This document shows, piece by piece, positions 35,376 through 49,500 of a DNA stretch of 64,000 nt. Within the stretch, counting starts at the first letter, position 1; every line of letters begins with the position of its first letter. The stretch spans positions 72,992,224 through 73,056,223 of the forward strand of contig CM059971.1 in NCBI GenBank assembly GCA_030490835.1, written 5' to 3'. The translations under genes and the position numbers were made by a program. Origin of the DNA: Annona cherimola. Its lineage: Eukaryota; Streptophyta; Magnoliopsida; Magnoliales; Annonaceae. The notes below the pieces were generated by a model. It was not told the DNA's origin. It did no database searches and worked only from the letters and a program-made list of their open reading frames with translations.

Positions 35376-35559
35376 TAAGAACTTTGCTTGTTCAATGAGC
35401 CTTGACAGCCACGTCTACTACGCATCTCAGTTAGCTTGCGCCCAAATTAATGACGCGTCTGCGGCTCTTACGCGCCAATGTTCGATGCAACTGTCGACTG
35501 TTTCCAAAACTGGAATTACTCCCCACACAAGAAATTGAAAGAAAATGGTAATGCGCGAA

Positions 35560-36240
35560 TATGAACGGTTTAAAAATTAATTGCAACTTTTCAAACAATT
35601 AATTAATGAAATTCGGTTAAATTCTTGATGCTAGCTTATTAAATTATGATAGATGTTTATGTATAATTTCTATCGAATAAGGAAACTATTAAAAATCACG
35701 GTAAGCTGAAGCCCGCAAAAAGCTGGAGCTTAATAAAGTTAAAGAATATGTAATAACGTAATTAATTTGGCTTCCCAACTGAACTTGATGGCACTATAAG
35801 CATAAAATTTAGAGATTTAGGGTTTGTTTGGTAATAGTTAAAAATTGTCTTGTTACAATTTTTCAATTTAAAACTTTTCACTCTCCACAATTATCATATT
35901 GTTTTAATTATTTCTTCATATTTTTCTATACAACTACTTTAACTTTTAATCATTTATACACTACTACTCACGTAACTAACTTATCTATTTTAACTTTATT
36001 TTATTCACTCATTATCATTATCTCTATCATATCGTATCATTTGACAACTTTTAATCTCTACAACTTTTCATCAAAAGTTTTATCTATTCCCAAACATACC
36101 CTTAAGAATAGTGAATGACTCTCTACATAGGTACGCGTAGAGTGATCTATGCAAATGGTTTTTTTCCCATTTCTCATATATTTTGTAAATACATAAACCT
36201 TTTATATTACTCAACTAAGTATATTTAATTTTAAGGAGTG
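35560..36240. repeat. P450 3'-flank repeat, short copy
   Basis: Shares AAATTCGGTTAAATTCTT, AAGCCCGCAAAAAGCTGGAG, CTTGATGGCACTATAA and GATCTATGCAAA-type words with 55360-56050 and 1770-2000. It is interrupted by the Tourist-like element 35820-36101. It lies about 0.9 kb beyond the stop codon of the first P450 gene. Confidence 0.6.
35820..36101. repeat. Tourist-like MITE with TTA target duplication
   Basis: 282 bp; ends GGGTTTGTTTGG and CCCAAACATACCC, flanked by TTA at 35817-35819 and 36102-36104. A 3-bp TTA/TAA duplication with GGG...TTTG ends is the PIF/Harbinger (Tourist) pattern. This copy assigns the whole T family. Confidence 0.88.
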
Positions 36241-36520
36241 TTCCCGTTCATTTGATAACCCAGGCTATAAAATATATTTTTTTACATAATTATTATTCTA
36301 AGTCTACTTAATTAATATACAAAGATTTACCTTTTTTCAAAAATGTCTAAAATATTCATAGGTTTTGAAATTCCAAAAAAATATATGTATCTCTAAAAAT
36401 AGTAAAATTTAATATATTAATTAAATACATTTAAGACAAAAAATTTATTTTGATAAAAAAGATGGCAATATTATTAGAAAACAAAAAATATTTATATTCC
36501 CTGGCTAATAGGATAAGCAC
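36241..36520. repeat. Foldback MITE F2 (degenerate)
   Basis: Inverted arms with caps around ACCCAGGCTATAAA and CCCTGGCTAATAGG and an F-type core (AAATAGTAAAATTTAATATA, AAATACATTTAAG). Boundaries are approximate and no clear target duplication was found. Confidence 0.5.
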
Positions 36521-37043
36521 TCATTTAATTATAATGCTCAAAATAAAAAAAATTAATTTTATGTATTATTTATTTATTTTCAAATTTTAATATTTTTATA
36601 TTCATTCTAAAATGCCAAGATTTTTTAAAATCTTAAATAAATGTGTAGGTTGCATATAGATCCTTATCCTTGTGAATTTCAACAATTTTTAGAATTGTTT
36701 AGTATTATGCTTTTATTTTTTTAATATCAACAAAATAGACATGGTAAGTAACTTTTGGAATCATAAATAAATACACATGTATAAATATGATAAATAACTT
36801 AGATTTTTTAAAAAGAACTTTAAAATTGAAAAATAAGAGTAAGCATGGAGCGTCTATGCATATTATAAGTATTGAATTATTACCCACCATTAATATATCA
36901 TTAAATTAAATGATATGCCCACATCCTTAAATAAAATGGGAAAGATTTTTCATAAAAAAAAATTATTTAAAAATACACCTTATAGTGGATTAATATCATA
37001 ACCCTTACATATAATGGAATCAAAACAAAGGTTCGCAAATGTT
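36521..37043. other. Intergenic DNA between convergent RING and P450 genes
   Basis: AT-rich, with no credible coding frame or repeat boundary. Confidence 0.5.
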
Positions 37044-37049
37044 TTTATT
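37044..37049 (-). terminator. Possible polyadenylation signal of first P450 gene
   Basis: AATAAA on the minus strand about 41 nt after the stop codon at 37090-37092. Confidence 0.45.
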
Positions 37050-37089
37050 ATTCAATCCAAATCAAAGCATCTAATAGTAGAGCATTGAA

Positions 37090-37518
37090 TTAGAAGAGTT
37101 TTCGCAAGATGAGTGGGGCGCCATGTTGAGGGCGAAGAGTTATAACAGTGTAAGGAGCATGAACATAGGTGGGGGAGAGATGGAATGAAAAACGCTGGAG
37201 GATAATGGCGAGAGCCAACTTGGATTCGATCATGGTGAAGTTCTGGCCAACGCAGATCCTCGGCCCCCATCCGAATGGGAAGAAGGCCACTCGATTGTTG
37301 GTGGCCTTGGAGATTCCCTCACCAAATCTCTCTGGCTTGAACTCGTCGACGTTGTCACCCCACAGCTCAGGATCGTGATGGATGTGCATGATCGAGAGCC
37401 CTAGCTCGATGTCGGCTGGGAACCTGACTCCTCCTAATTGCATCTCCTTGTAAGTGCGCCGAATCAGCAACGTCGCTGGAGGGTATAGTCGGAGAACTTC
37501 ATAAAAGATCATTGTAAC
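37090..37518 (-). CDS. CYP72A gene 1, exon 5
   Basis: 429 nt including TAA. The acceptor is TGCAG before GTTACAATGATC. It encodes residues 382-523 with the K-helix ExxR, PERF and heme loop. It differs from the paralog exon 5 at about ten residues. Confidence 0.93.
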   Translation of the reverse strand, partial: VTMIFYEVLRLYPPATLLIRRTYKEMQLGGVRFPADIELGLSIMHIHHDPELWGDNVDEFKPERFGEGISKATNNRVAFFPFGWGPRICVGQNFTMIESKLALAIILQRFSFHLSPTYVHAPYTVITLRPQHGAPLILRKLF

Positions 37519-40500
37519 CTGCATGTGTGTGTATATATATAATGCATTTAGACATATGCCATTTTTATTTTAATGCAAGACCACAAATTAACATTATGTT
37601 AAGATTTTGGTATATCATCTTGTACTTTTCCAAGATGAATGGACTTGGGGCCTCATTTCAGTTACCATAAAATTATGTATATTTTTAAGCTGTAATTTTT
37701 TTAAAAAAAAGAAATTCTTTTTCGCAGATATGTGTGTATTTTGAGTATTACATAATATGCTATTTAACTTTTAAAATGTTATAAGATAAAAAACCTTGCT
37801 AACTAACAGACAAAATCTAAAGAGACCGATGGTGAGAACCTGAGAGGTTTCAAACTGCAAAAATAGAAAATAAAAAGATGAAAATGAAATGTTGTATGGT
37901 TTCTTTTTTTGCATTTTAACCCTTATCAGCACTGTTAATTGGCATCCGTTAGTTGAATTTATTTTGTAATATTCCGAAATTTAGAGAGTCTAATTAGCAA
38001 ATACCCATGCAAAACACACATGACACTCATAAATACCCTTAATCAAAGTCCTGATGATCATATTTCAGGCACGATTATCTCATGAAGTACGGTATGACAC
38101 ATGAACACTTTTTTCTAGCATTAGGCTGCGTGTTGTGAGATGTAAAAAAAAGTCTTCACTCATTTCTAGACATCTTTTGAAATAATTCGAAATATTACCT
38201 ATTTAACTACCAATTTTATTCTATAGAGTATTTGAAAATAGATAGATTAATTGTATAGAAAAAAGAGAAAATTATCAAAATATATAAGTAAAAATGAAAA
38301 AAATAGAATAATTGTTAGATCAAAGTAAAAGGCGAGCACAAAAAAATTTGAAAAAACGTGCGTTCTATTTTATTCCTACTAGTCCCCTAATGCCAAACGT
38401 TCCCTCTATTTCAATCATTTATTTATATCTTTTTATATAATTATCTTATTTGGGCTTGATCTCATTTTAGACCTATTCAAAAAACATGTCTTTTAAAATT
38501 TTGAAATATTCTTATAAAATTATTAATTTAAATATATTTAATCTATAAACTCAATTTTACCATATTAGAGACATGTATATATTTATTTTGTATTTTTTTA
38601 TTGGATATTTTGTATTTTTAAATATAGGATTATTTTAGTACTTTTAAATTGTTGAAACATGACTAAAATAGTCCTATATTTAAAAAACTAAAATAAATAC
38701 ATGTATATCTCCAAAAATAAATATATTTATAGATTAAATATATCCAGATTAAAAATTTTATAAAAAAAATTTGAAGAAAATTTTTAAAAATATATTTTTT
38801 GCTCTAGTTTGAAATGATCATTTGTCATCTTATTTATGTTATCTTTATTTTCTTTACATAACTATGTCACTCTTTAACTCTTTTTTCCACATTTTTTTAC
38901 ATCTAACCAAGCAAACCATTAATCGAAATTAAGTGAGAAAGTACTCACAATCTTGAGTTGGCTTAAGCCTTCCATGTCTGGTTTGTTTTTCCCAAAGACT
39001 TGTAACACCTCCTCCCTCGCTCTCTCTTGCCAACTTGGATGCATGCTAAGCACTATCATTGTCCATGTCAACAAACTAGCAGTGGTCTCCTGCCCTGCAA
39101 AGTAGAAGAGTCTACATTCCTGTATCACATCTTCCATTGTCATGCCAGCACCACTAGATTTCTCTTGAGATTCCTTGGAATTAGACTCCATTAGCAACCC
39201 CAACAAATCATCACTACATGCTTCTCCCATTTTCATGGCCTTCTCTCTTTTCTCTATCATACACATGAGGATTCTTTGGATTTCTCTGGCAATTTCCAAA
39301 CACCTCAGGTTGTCTTTTGTGGGGAAATACCTACAATCAATAACACCCAAGATCCTAAATTTAATCAACCCAATATTTTGACCCATGGTATTTGAGATTT
39401 TTTGTTCAATTGTCGCATTTTCCTTTGTTATTTTCTATTAATTTCAGTACTTCAGGGTCTGCTTGAAATTGTAACCATTAGTCCATAGCTAGAAAAAACA
39501 CATTGTAATACTTCGTTCTTTTCCAACCAGAAGAAGAATATGAACTCAACCTTAATTCCATATTTCTCCCAAAGAAAGAATTAATACTTCAATGCTAAGT
39601 GATTTTATTTAAATGGCAAACACCTTTTTGAAGTTTTATAAATTAACAATACCCCCTCGATAATTTATCTTCTATAGGAAGGAGACTTTAGGCTACAAAA
39701 AATCAAGAAGACGAAAAGGAAGCTGAAAAATAAAATATATAACTGCATTTGGGTGGCCAACAACATGATTTTGATACAGAGCAAGGTAATTGAAATTTCT
39801 ATTTCACAATGCACATTAGTGTACTTGTTATTCATTGCGGATAAATTAGCTGAAATTCTATATAAAAATTGGAGCAGCCATTGTAAAACCCAAGTCTTAG
39901 ACTAAGGTGACAAGTATCATCTACTTTGGACTTACCGAACATCGCGCCCGCTTTTATGTAACTGGGTTACATAGAAGTAGTTTTATAAAAAATTTTATGT
40001 AACTCCTTAAATTTTAAGATTTTGATATTTGATGGAAGATTTAATCCATTGGTTATATTTAATATTACTTGTTTAGTTATGAGATCAAGTTTCATCCAAA
40101 TCCCATATGTGCATAGACTACATTTGTTCAAACATATATATATATTCATGTGTAAATTAGGGAAAATACTTAGTTCCATTCACATATACATTAGAATGTA
40201 GTAATATATTATAGAATTATTTATCCATGCAGTAATGATATTTTAGACGGTTTAGATGTTGAAAATACTATTTAAAAATTAATATTTAACATTAAATTAT
40301 TTATTATATTTATTTTACATGTTTATATATAGGGTCCATAAACAATGATATTAGAAAAATAAAAAGATTTCCATAATAATATAAGTGATGTTAAACACAA
40401 AAGATCGATGTTGAAAATGGAGGAGGTTACATAGAAAGAGAATTTCATAAAAGTATTCATAATCAAATTTTATTAGCATGCATAGCCGTAAGATTCTATT

Positions 40501-43500
40501 TTTTTGGACTTGAAAAGGATAAGAACTTGGTAGGGTTAATTAGTTAGGAAGAATTAAAATTGGGTTAGGATGGGGCAATATGCACCTAGCAATAGCAATT
40601 AGTTGTTTTGCTATCCCCCACCGAACGAGAAAAATAAAATCCAAAATGTAATTCTCCACACCCAGAGGTTCTAAATATGCATTGCCCCAGCACTTTCCAA
40701 AATCAGTTGAAATAAACTTCAAGGGAGAAGGTAATGCAGAAAATATAAAGCTATCCTTTCGGTAAGATGTAACAAAAAGTGGAAAAAAATCTATGGTAAA
40801 AATTTAAAAAATGCTAGAGTTTGAATAACGATGAAAGACAAGTTTAACTATACGGAAAGATAAAAAAAAATTACTAAACTGTAAATAATAATAGAAAAAC
40901 TAAGATAGTTAAGTAGTTAAAATAGGAAATTATATCAAAAAATTGTAATAAAAAACATCGTTCCAAATGGAGTGGAACAAGGGAGATAAAAGATGGTAAA
41001 AACGTACATGTAACCGGGGACAAAGACCCTGAAAGGAACATCCTTGGTAAGCAGAACTGCCTGTTCTGTTAGAAGTTGGAAGATACGTCTCCCTTCTTCA
41101 TAGCTGCTGCCAAAAGCCGTTCGAGAGATAACATCTGCTGTCAAAATCTGGATGTGCGGCCACACATCCACCTCGCAAGACTCGCGGGAGCCCATCTCCT
41201 CCTCCCACCTATTCACCATTTCAACTCCGCATACAGAGAATGCAGACAGCATCCCCTGTATATACATCATATATATGGCCATTGAGATAGGATAATTAGT
41301 TAACAAGTTACCATGAGACTTGCCCATTACGCCTAAATGCACCTGAATGCACTTAAGCTCAGTGCATTCGGGCACATTTAACTCATTTTTTAAATTTTTT
41401 TTGAAAATTTTTCATACAACTGTTAATTTAAAATGTATTTAACATGTGTATCAAAACTTTTCTTTTTTTGGAGGTTTTTATATTTTTGAGTTTTTGAAAA
41501 TGAATGGTACTAATTATTAAAAATGATACTGATTTTTAAAAATCCAAAAAAATATCTAAACAAGATAAAAATTAACACATATGTTTAATACACTCAAATC
41601 AACAATTGTCTAAAAAAAATTTTCAAAAAAATAAAAAAATTAAATAACCTTAGTACACTGAATGCATAAAATAGGCTCCAAGACTACTACCAGCTAGTTT
41701 GTAATACGTTGTTTATTGTCAGAAGCAAAAAAAAAAAAAAAAAAAGTGAGACACGAAGCGGGTATATTCATCACATAAAAGGCCGTGCTTCTAACTCAAA
41801 TGGGGCTATTCTCATTTTCACCTTTTCTCCTGTTATGGTTTTGCAATTTTTTATCTTTAACTACGGAATCTGTAAATTGCAAACATTGTTGCTAACTACC
41901 ATTATTATTTCTGACAAATGTTAAACCAGAAAAATTGCAAATTTTGATTAAAATTGTTTATTAGCATATACACGATCAGATTACTTTAATAGAGGATTAT
42001 TTGTCTTGTGACTAATGGGTTAGGCAATGGACATGAGCTCATTGAAAATTTGAAAGAATGATTGTTTTTAAACCATTAGCCCTACGATCAGGTGGAGCAC
42101 TATTTGTGGATACCATCATAGGGTCTTGATTAATTCTAGGTGGGCCGCAAATTTTAACTGAACCCATCAATTTTTCTTGCTTACGATGATGCTTTTATTG
42201 GGAAACAAACTTTTCTTGCTTAATTATGGTGATGGTTTCCATTCATAAATAAAATTTTTCCTGTTTATAATATTATTTTTGCTACCACATCAAAGTTTAG
42301 TTGATTAAAAACAAAAACCAGGAACAATTTAGAACCAAACTTCTTCTCAGTTGTTGATATATGACATATGCTATAAATTATTGACAACTAAGTTTTTCTT
42401 TAGCAACCAAAAGTTTAATCTCTTGCAAAAAAAGAAAAATTGTTGTCAAAAATCATAACTTTTGTTCACCGATGACAATAATATATAATTTTATAAATAA
42501 TTGTGAATTTGTAAAATCTGGAAATATAAAGTAAAAAATTATAAAATTATAAAAAGGGGAAGAAATTGCAAAATGCATATAGAAAAAGACCGAGGAGATA
42601 GTACGAAGTGCACCTTGGCCTCGATTAATCCCAAACCTAACTACCAAACTCGAGAGAGAGAGAATACTGCTTGAGCTTACTTTTGCAAATCTCACATTCT
42701 ACAAACCTAATTTGTAATAAAATTAGAATTCAAGTTTCAACCAAACAGGAATTCAATTTTCCTATTTATATACAATCTTAAGTAATATTTATTCATTTTT
42801 TATATTTTATATTATTTAACTTTATGTTTGAATAAATGTTATCATGTTGAAATTATATTTTATGAAAATTATGTAAATTTCATGTATATTTTTATTCTTT
42901 ACTTAAGCATGTGTTAGTTTTCTTCCTTTATTCATTTTGGAAAAGATAAATTTTCTTTTGAAAGTACGTTATGTTACTACGTTCTTCTTTAATTTTTTTA
43001 GGCTATGCATTAGTATTTTCGTTTAGATAAACTATTAATTTAGGTTCACATGAAATTTTAAACTCATAACTCTTAATTTAAACAAAACTTGCCAGATTTC
43101 AACCTGAAATTTTTTTTTTTGGGATAAACAACCTCAACTTGATTTACATAAATATGATTGAAGTTTAAGTTTACCAATATGATTAGAGTTAGATTTTAAA
43201 TTTATAAATAAAATTAGAATTAATATTGAGAAAAATCTAGTTTCACGAACCTGAGCTGGGAAGGGTGTTGTTGATTACTTACTTTCAACTTCTCAACATG
43301 GAAGGCGGGGTTGATGATTCTCCTGTGCTTGGCCCATTTTTCGCCGTCGTAAGTAACAAGGCCAGTTACTAAGAGCTTCGTGACTGGATTCTCCTTTGCT
43401 TTTGCGAAGTGTCCGAATTTATTAGAAAGTATATCCCTTATCAGTTCCGGATCCATGATGTTCACCTGAGGTGTTGGTCCAAACCAGAAGAAGAATGTTT

Positions 43501-46500
43501 TCCCTGCATTTTCTTACCACTAAAAATTAATTTTCTTTGCATGTGTTTGGCTACACTAAGAAATTTTTAAACCAAAAAATTTCAATTTAAAATTTTTCAC
43601 TCATCATAATTACTCGATTTTTAATTATTTCTTTGCATTTTCTTATATAAAATACTCTACTTTTCAATTATTTTTATACAACCATTCTTACAATAAACTA
43701 ACTATTTTAAACTCTAATTTCCTTACTACTCATTGATATTCACCTATCATATCACATTATTTTTTCTCATTTTAAAAATTTTTACACAATAAATTATTCA
43801 TTAAAATTTTAATTACTTTCATTAACACACCCAAAAAATATGGTCAAATCAAATATGAATAAATGCCAATGTATTTGCAGTAATGTTGGAAGCTAGCAGC
43901 CAGCTGACATTGGTTGTTAATTAATTACATATGTGATCATCGTTATCAAATGCAAATATCCAATTCTGTTTATTCATTTCACTACGGAAAAATAAATGAT
44001 TATAGAGACTTAAATAATATCTGATTTTTTTAAAAGAATATATGTTGCGCACTTTTGAAAATAAAATTTGCGCCTTTTTCTAGTGCCACGATCATTTGCA
44101 CTAGGCCATTTGTTCCGGGCCAAAAATATTTTTTTATTTTTTATTTTTATACAAATGTTAATATAAGAATATTTAATCTATAGACTAAGTTTTATCGTTT
44201 TTGAAATTATTCATTTTGTATCTTTCAATAAAAAGTATTAAAATATAACTAAAATATCCCTATTTGTTTAAAATGACTAAAATGCCTGTATTTAAAAATA
44301 TAAAATGAATATATTTTCAAAAAGGATAAAAATTTGATTTATAAATTAAATATATTAAAAAATTATATGTTTTTGGCCTGATAACAAAAGGCCTCATTTG
44401 CGACGTTCCCCTTCCCTGTATATAAAATAAAGAAATCATACATTTTTAAAAAATATAATAATATTAATTATAATAAAGAAATAATACCGGTAGATCTGCA
44501 TTTTTTTTTAAAAATAATAATAATTATTATAATAAAGAAATAATACCGGTAGACGGGCTAAGCGATAACTTACTTAGCCCAGTACACAGCCCGTTAGACA
44601 ATGGAGGCTGTGTCCACTATAGTAAAGGCAGGCTGCCAGTCCATGATCTTCCAAGGCCTAGTATTTTAGTCCATGCCCAAATATTGAGGCCATCAGCAGT
44701 GAGCCCAGTTTTCAGCCTGCTAGACTATCCAGATAAGCTCAGAGACCAGTACTCATCAAAAAATGCAGCCTACCAGCTCATGTGCCCGCCAAACTAACAC
44801 TGCCTGGCCCTTTTTAGGCCCAACAATTTGATGGCCATATGATATACAGACCGAACACTACAAAGCCCAAATTCACTGCAACTATAAAAACCAATTAGCA
44901 CATGAGTTTACCCAGCCCACCAGCGCTCTCCCATTATTATTATCTTTTTTTTATGGAAGTGCTCACCTATTATTACCGACACCAGTTTCAAGCGCATGGA
45001 AGATACAAATGGGGACAGACGTATAAAGCACAGAGCCCACCGCTAGTTTAGCCCATTAGAAATATGCCAGTGGGGAGCCCTAAGGAATTGGGCCATGTGG
45101 CACTTAGGGATGTTAATGGTCATGATTAACCTGTCAACCACTCGTTCAACCCATTTATACATAAGTTTGAGTTAGAATTTTTGAATGAGTCGGTTATGAT
45201 TCGGCAACCTGATTAACTATTTGATTAAATAAACAGATTAAGGTTGAGATTTTATAACTCATCAACCCATTTAATAACTCATTTAACCCATATAATATGT
45301 TCAACCCGTTCAACCTCTTTCACTCATTTAACTCGTTAAAGTTATATATATATATATAGAAAGACCCGATCGTGTGCAGTCCGCTGTAAAATGGACCCCA
45401 CACATGTTAGATTGTAATGAAACTTTATACACTCATTTATCCATATATAAATCATACTTTAGACGGTTTAGATGTTGAAAAAACCACTTTAAACTTGATA
45501 TTTACATTAAACTATTTTATTACGTTGATTTTGCACCATTTTAAGATGGGGACTATATACATGTTGGATTTGGATGAAAATTGGTATGCTATTAAAGTGA
45601 ACAATTCTAAATACAATGGGTGGGATAGATTTTCCATTTATGATCAGGTGGGGCCCACAGTGCATGGACTGCACGGTGCAGTCGCATGCACTGGATCATT
45701 TCCCATATATATATATATATGGGATCTATTCCAGTGCATGGACTGCACGGTGCAGTCGCATGCACTGAATCATTTCCCATATATATATATATGGGATTTA
45801 TTCCAGTGCATGCGACTGCACCGTGCAGTCCATGCACTGGAATAGATCCCATATATATATATATGGGAAATGATCCAGTGCATGCGACTGCACCGTGCAG
45901 TCCATGCACTGGAATAGATCCCATATATATATATATGGGAAATGATCCAGTGCATGCGACTGCACCGTGCAGTCCATGCACTGTGGGCCCCACCTGATCA
46001 TTTCCCATAAATCCACCTCACCCATTGTATTTAGAATTGTTCACTTTATTACCATACCAATTTTCATCCAAATCCAACATGTGTGTAGTCTCCATCTTAA
46101 AATGGTGCAAAATCAACGTAATAAAATAGTTTAATGTAAATATCAAGTTTAAAGTGGTTTTTTCAACATCTAAACCGTCTAAAGTATGATTTATATATGG
46201 ATAAATGAGTGTATAAAGTTTCATTACAATCTAATATGTGTGGGGTCCATTTTACAGCGGACTGCACACGATCATATCCCTATATATATATATATAAACT
46301 CCTTGGTTATTTTCTTTCTCTTAGTCTTCATTCAGTTACATAATTTTCATTTTCCCGCTGTTGCTCCAATTTCATTTTTTTTGTTACTATTCTATTTTCA
46401 TTTTTTTTGTTACTATTCTATTTTCATTTCCTTGCGCCGAAAACACTCTCTCATCTCACCCTGTGAGATTACCTTCTGTTAGAGTCTAAGCCTTCAAGTC

Positions 46501-49500
46501 ATCTGCACTACAATGCATTAACAACCCGCCAACCCGTTTATTAAATGGGTTAGGGTCGATGTGTTTTAAATGAGTTAATAATAATATTAGGGTTAAGATA
46601 TTTTAAACGGATTAGGATTAGGTTCCAACCTGTTCAACTTAATCCGTTAACACCCCTAATGACACCCAAAGCATATAAGCCTGTTCTCTCCTAGCCCTGC
46701 CCATCAGCTCATGAGTTTCTAGTCTCAAGAGGATGATCATGAGGCCAATATTTCTATGCCCAGAGCCCACAAGCATCATCCCAACCCATCATTCTTTAGC
46801 TCATCAGCATAGTGCCCAGTTTCGAGCCCGCACATTGTTGTAAGTCTAGAGCCGACAACAGAAGCCCCAGTTTTCAGTCGATGACAAAATATGTAGCCCA
46901 TGGGCACTGACCCAGTTTCTAGCCCATTTGTTTGCCAAGGCCTAGTTTTAGCCATACCTAAAAACTCAGCCCATTAACAATATGCCCAGTATCCAACACA
47001 CTGTGGGTCTGATTTTTAAAATAAATGGAGCCGCCCCTTATCCAAAGAAGAAAATATATTTTGCCGCCCAACTTTGGAAGCGTCGCGGTTGATTCTTATC
47101 TTCTTGGCTGCTATCGTTTGTCGCCATGCAAAAAGGCCGATCAGTAGAGAACAAGTTGACCTTCCACCGGCCTTCAAGTGCTTGGCAAAAAGACGAGTTA
47201 AAACTGGAGCGATCCATTTTTCACATTTATTGATTTTTCAAAGCTTCTTTTCCATATCTAGAACCTAAGAAAAAGCGCCATTCGATACCTAAAAGTAAGC
47301 AGTTTGCCACTCAAATTTTTTTTTTTTTTTTTTTTAAAATGCCTCTGCTATATTTTAAAAGTCTAAATCGCGCACCCGGTTGCTCTAACTCATTTTTTTT
47401 GAAATTTTTTTGTATAACTATTCGTCTAAATGTATTTAATATGTATATCAATTTTTACTCATTTTGGATTATTTTAGATATTTATTTTTAATTTTTAAAA
47501 ATCAGTGGCAATTTAGGTAATTTAATGGTAAAAATTAATACGCGTACTAAATACACTTAGATTAACAATTGTATAAAAAAAATTAAAAAATAAGTTAAAT
47601 GTACCCGGGTGCATTGAAACTAAGTGCACCCTCAACCCATCGACTTTTCCATGCAGAAGGCGAAAAAGTTACAAAAGGAGTATCTTTTTATATTAAATAT
47701 ATTTGTCATGATCTAATGTAATTACCCAAGTGACCGTGCACTCCTTTGTATTCTAGGTTTTTTTTTTAATATTTTAAATCCTTTAATTTTTCCCATTTAC
47801 ATTTTAAACTTCAAAGTTTGGCCATTTATATTTTAAACCTGTAAATTTTGGTTCATTTGCATTTTGAATCCTAACCCATAATGACGTTAAAAATTACTGT
47901 TGATTCATGTAAAATGACGTTAATATCCTCAAATATATATATTTTTTAAAACCCAAATTTGTATTAAAAATGAATATGCTATTGGAGTCTCCAAGAACAA
48001 AATAAAAAAAAGCTTAATAGTTAAGTTTAAAACGTAAAAAAATTCTTTTTTTTTTTTAAATGCTGAAGAGTATTTATGTCATTTTGTATGAATTAATATT
48101 AATTTTTAATATTGTTATGGGTTTCAGAGTTTAAAATGTAAAAAAACTTATAGGGTTTAAAAATGCAAATAGCCAAAATTTGAGATTTAAAATATAAATA
48201 GGTAAAGTTAGAGAATTTAAAATGCAAAAAATCTTATTTTTCTAAATTTTTTCTTGAAATATAAACCATTTGTACCATTCATCCATATGCTTGTGTTTAC
48301 ACTGTCAAGAATACATCAATTGAAAAGCATATTATATTATATTATATATTTTAAAAATTTTAACAGTCGTATATTTACTTTAAAACGTTGTTAAAAGTTT
48401 GAGACATAAATTTGTAATCAAATTAATTTCTGACATTATAAATAACCCCACTTAGGTGGGAAATGACTTATGATGATGATGATAGTGATAAACAAATATA
48501 TATTAGTAAAGATAATAAATGGTTTAGATTATTAAAATTTTAAAAATAAAGGGGTGATGGACTAACATACACCATATTATTACCGTAACAAAATTTTTGA
48601 TCAACATCAATCTCTCTCTTATATATCGGGTCCTAAGTTGGATTCTTATGGAATCTTTGGAGACGATTTTTCTCATACTGGACTCTGATGCCAAAGTTGA
48701 ATATTATTAAGCCTTCTTAAGGACAAAAGCACCTCAAGAGGTGAAGAATTTCCTCACATTTATAGTTGGATGCCGACTCTCATACACAAGTGATCACGCA
48801 GGATAATAAACAATAAATCCTTTATAAAATATTTTTAGTTAACAAAAATTTACCAGTGGGCACAATTTAATCCTAATCTGGTACACTCTAGTGTACTCAG
48901 TCTCAATGCGTGTAACCCCCTTTTTCTAAAATTTTTGAGTTTTTTGAAATTGATATGTCAACCCAAGCATGAATTTCCCATGTATATTTTTTACATTTTT
49001 GATTAGTTTTAATATTTTATTTTGAACTCTAAAAATAAAAAGTCATTTCTCATATGCTAGCACATGAAAAATGACATTTAACTTTTAAATTTTAAAATAA
49101 AATATTTAAAAAATATAAAAAACTATATATGTGACATTCATGTCTGGGCCCACATAAATATATAAAATTTAAAATTAAATAAAAAAAATTGTGTTGTGCA
49201 ACGAGTGCATTGAAGCTATGTGCATCTAGGTACACTAGATCCGTTACTTAATTATATTTAGCAATGAAGTAAAATTCATTAGTTACTCAAAGTCTACTTT
49301 TAGCAAATAATTTGATTTCATTTCTAATACAAATTAAAGTCCCTACAATTGTAGCATTTATTCCTTTGGTACAAAATTATAATCTTACCTTATAAAATTC
49401 AAGACCCTCTTTTTTCTCATTGTTTTTTAAAAATGGGGCTTTTTCTCATTTAGTGCAACCACAAATGGGAGTCATTTCCATCCTAAAATCATTGAGCAGA

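Noticed and set aside
45704..45937. CRISPR-like or satellite array
   Set aside because: Spacers are (AT)n and the units are caps of a foldback transposable element in a plant intron.
45417..46224. Open frames of 60-140 residues on both strands
   Set aside because: They run through MITE arms and (AT)n; the same frames recur in each copy because the repeat is copied.
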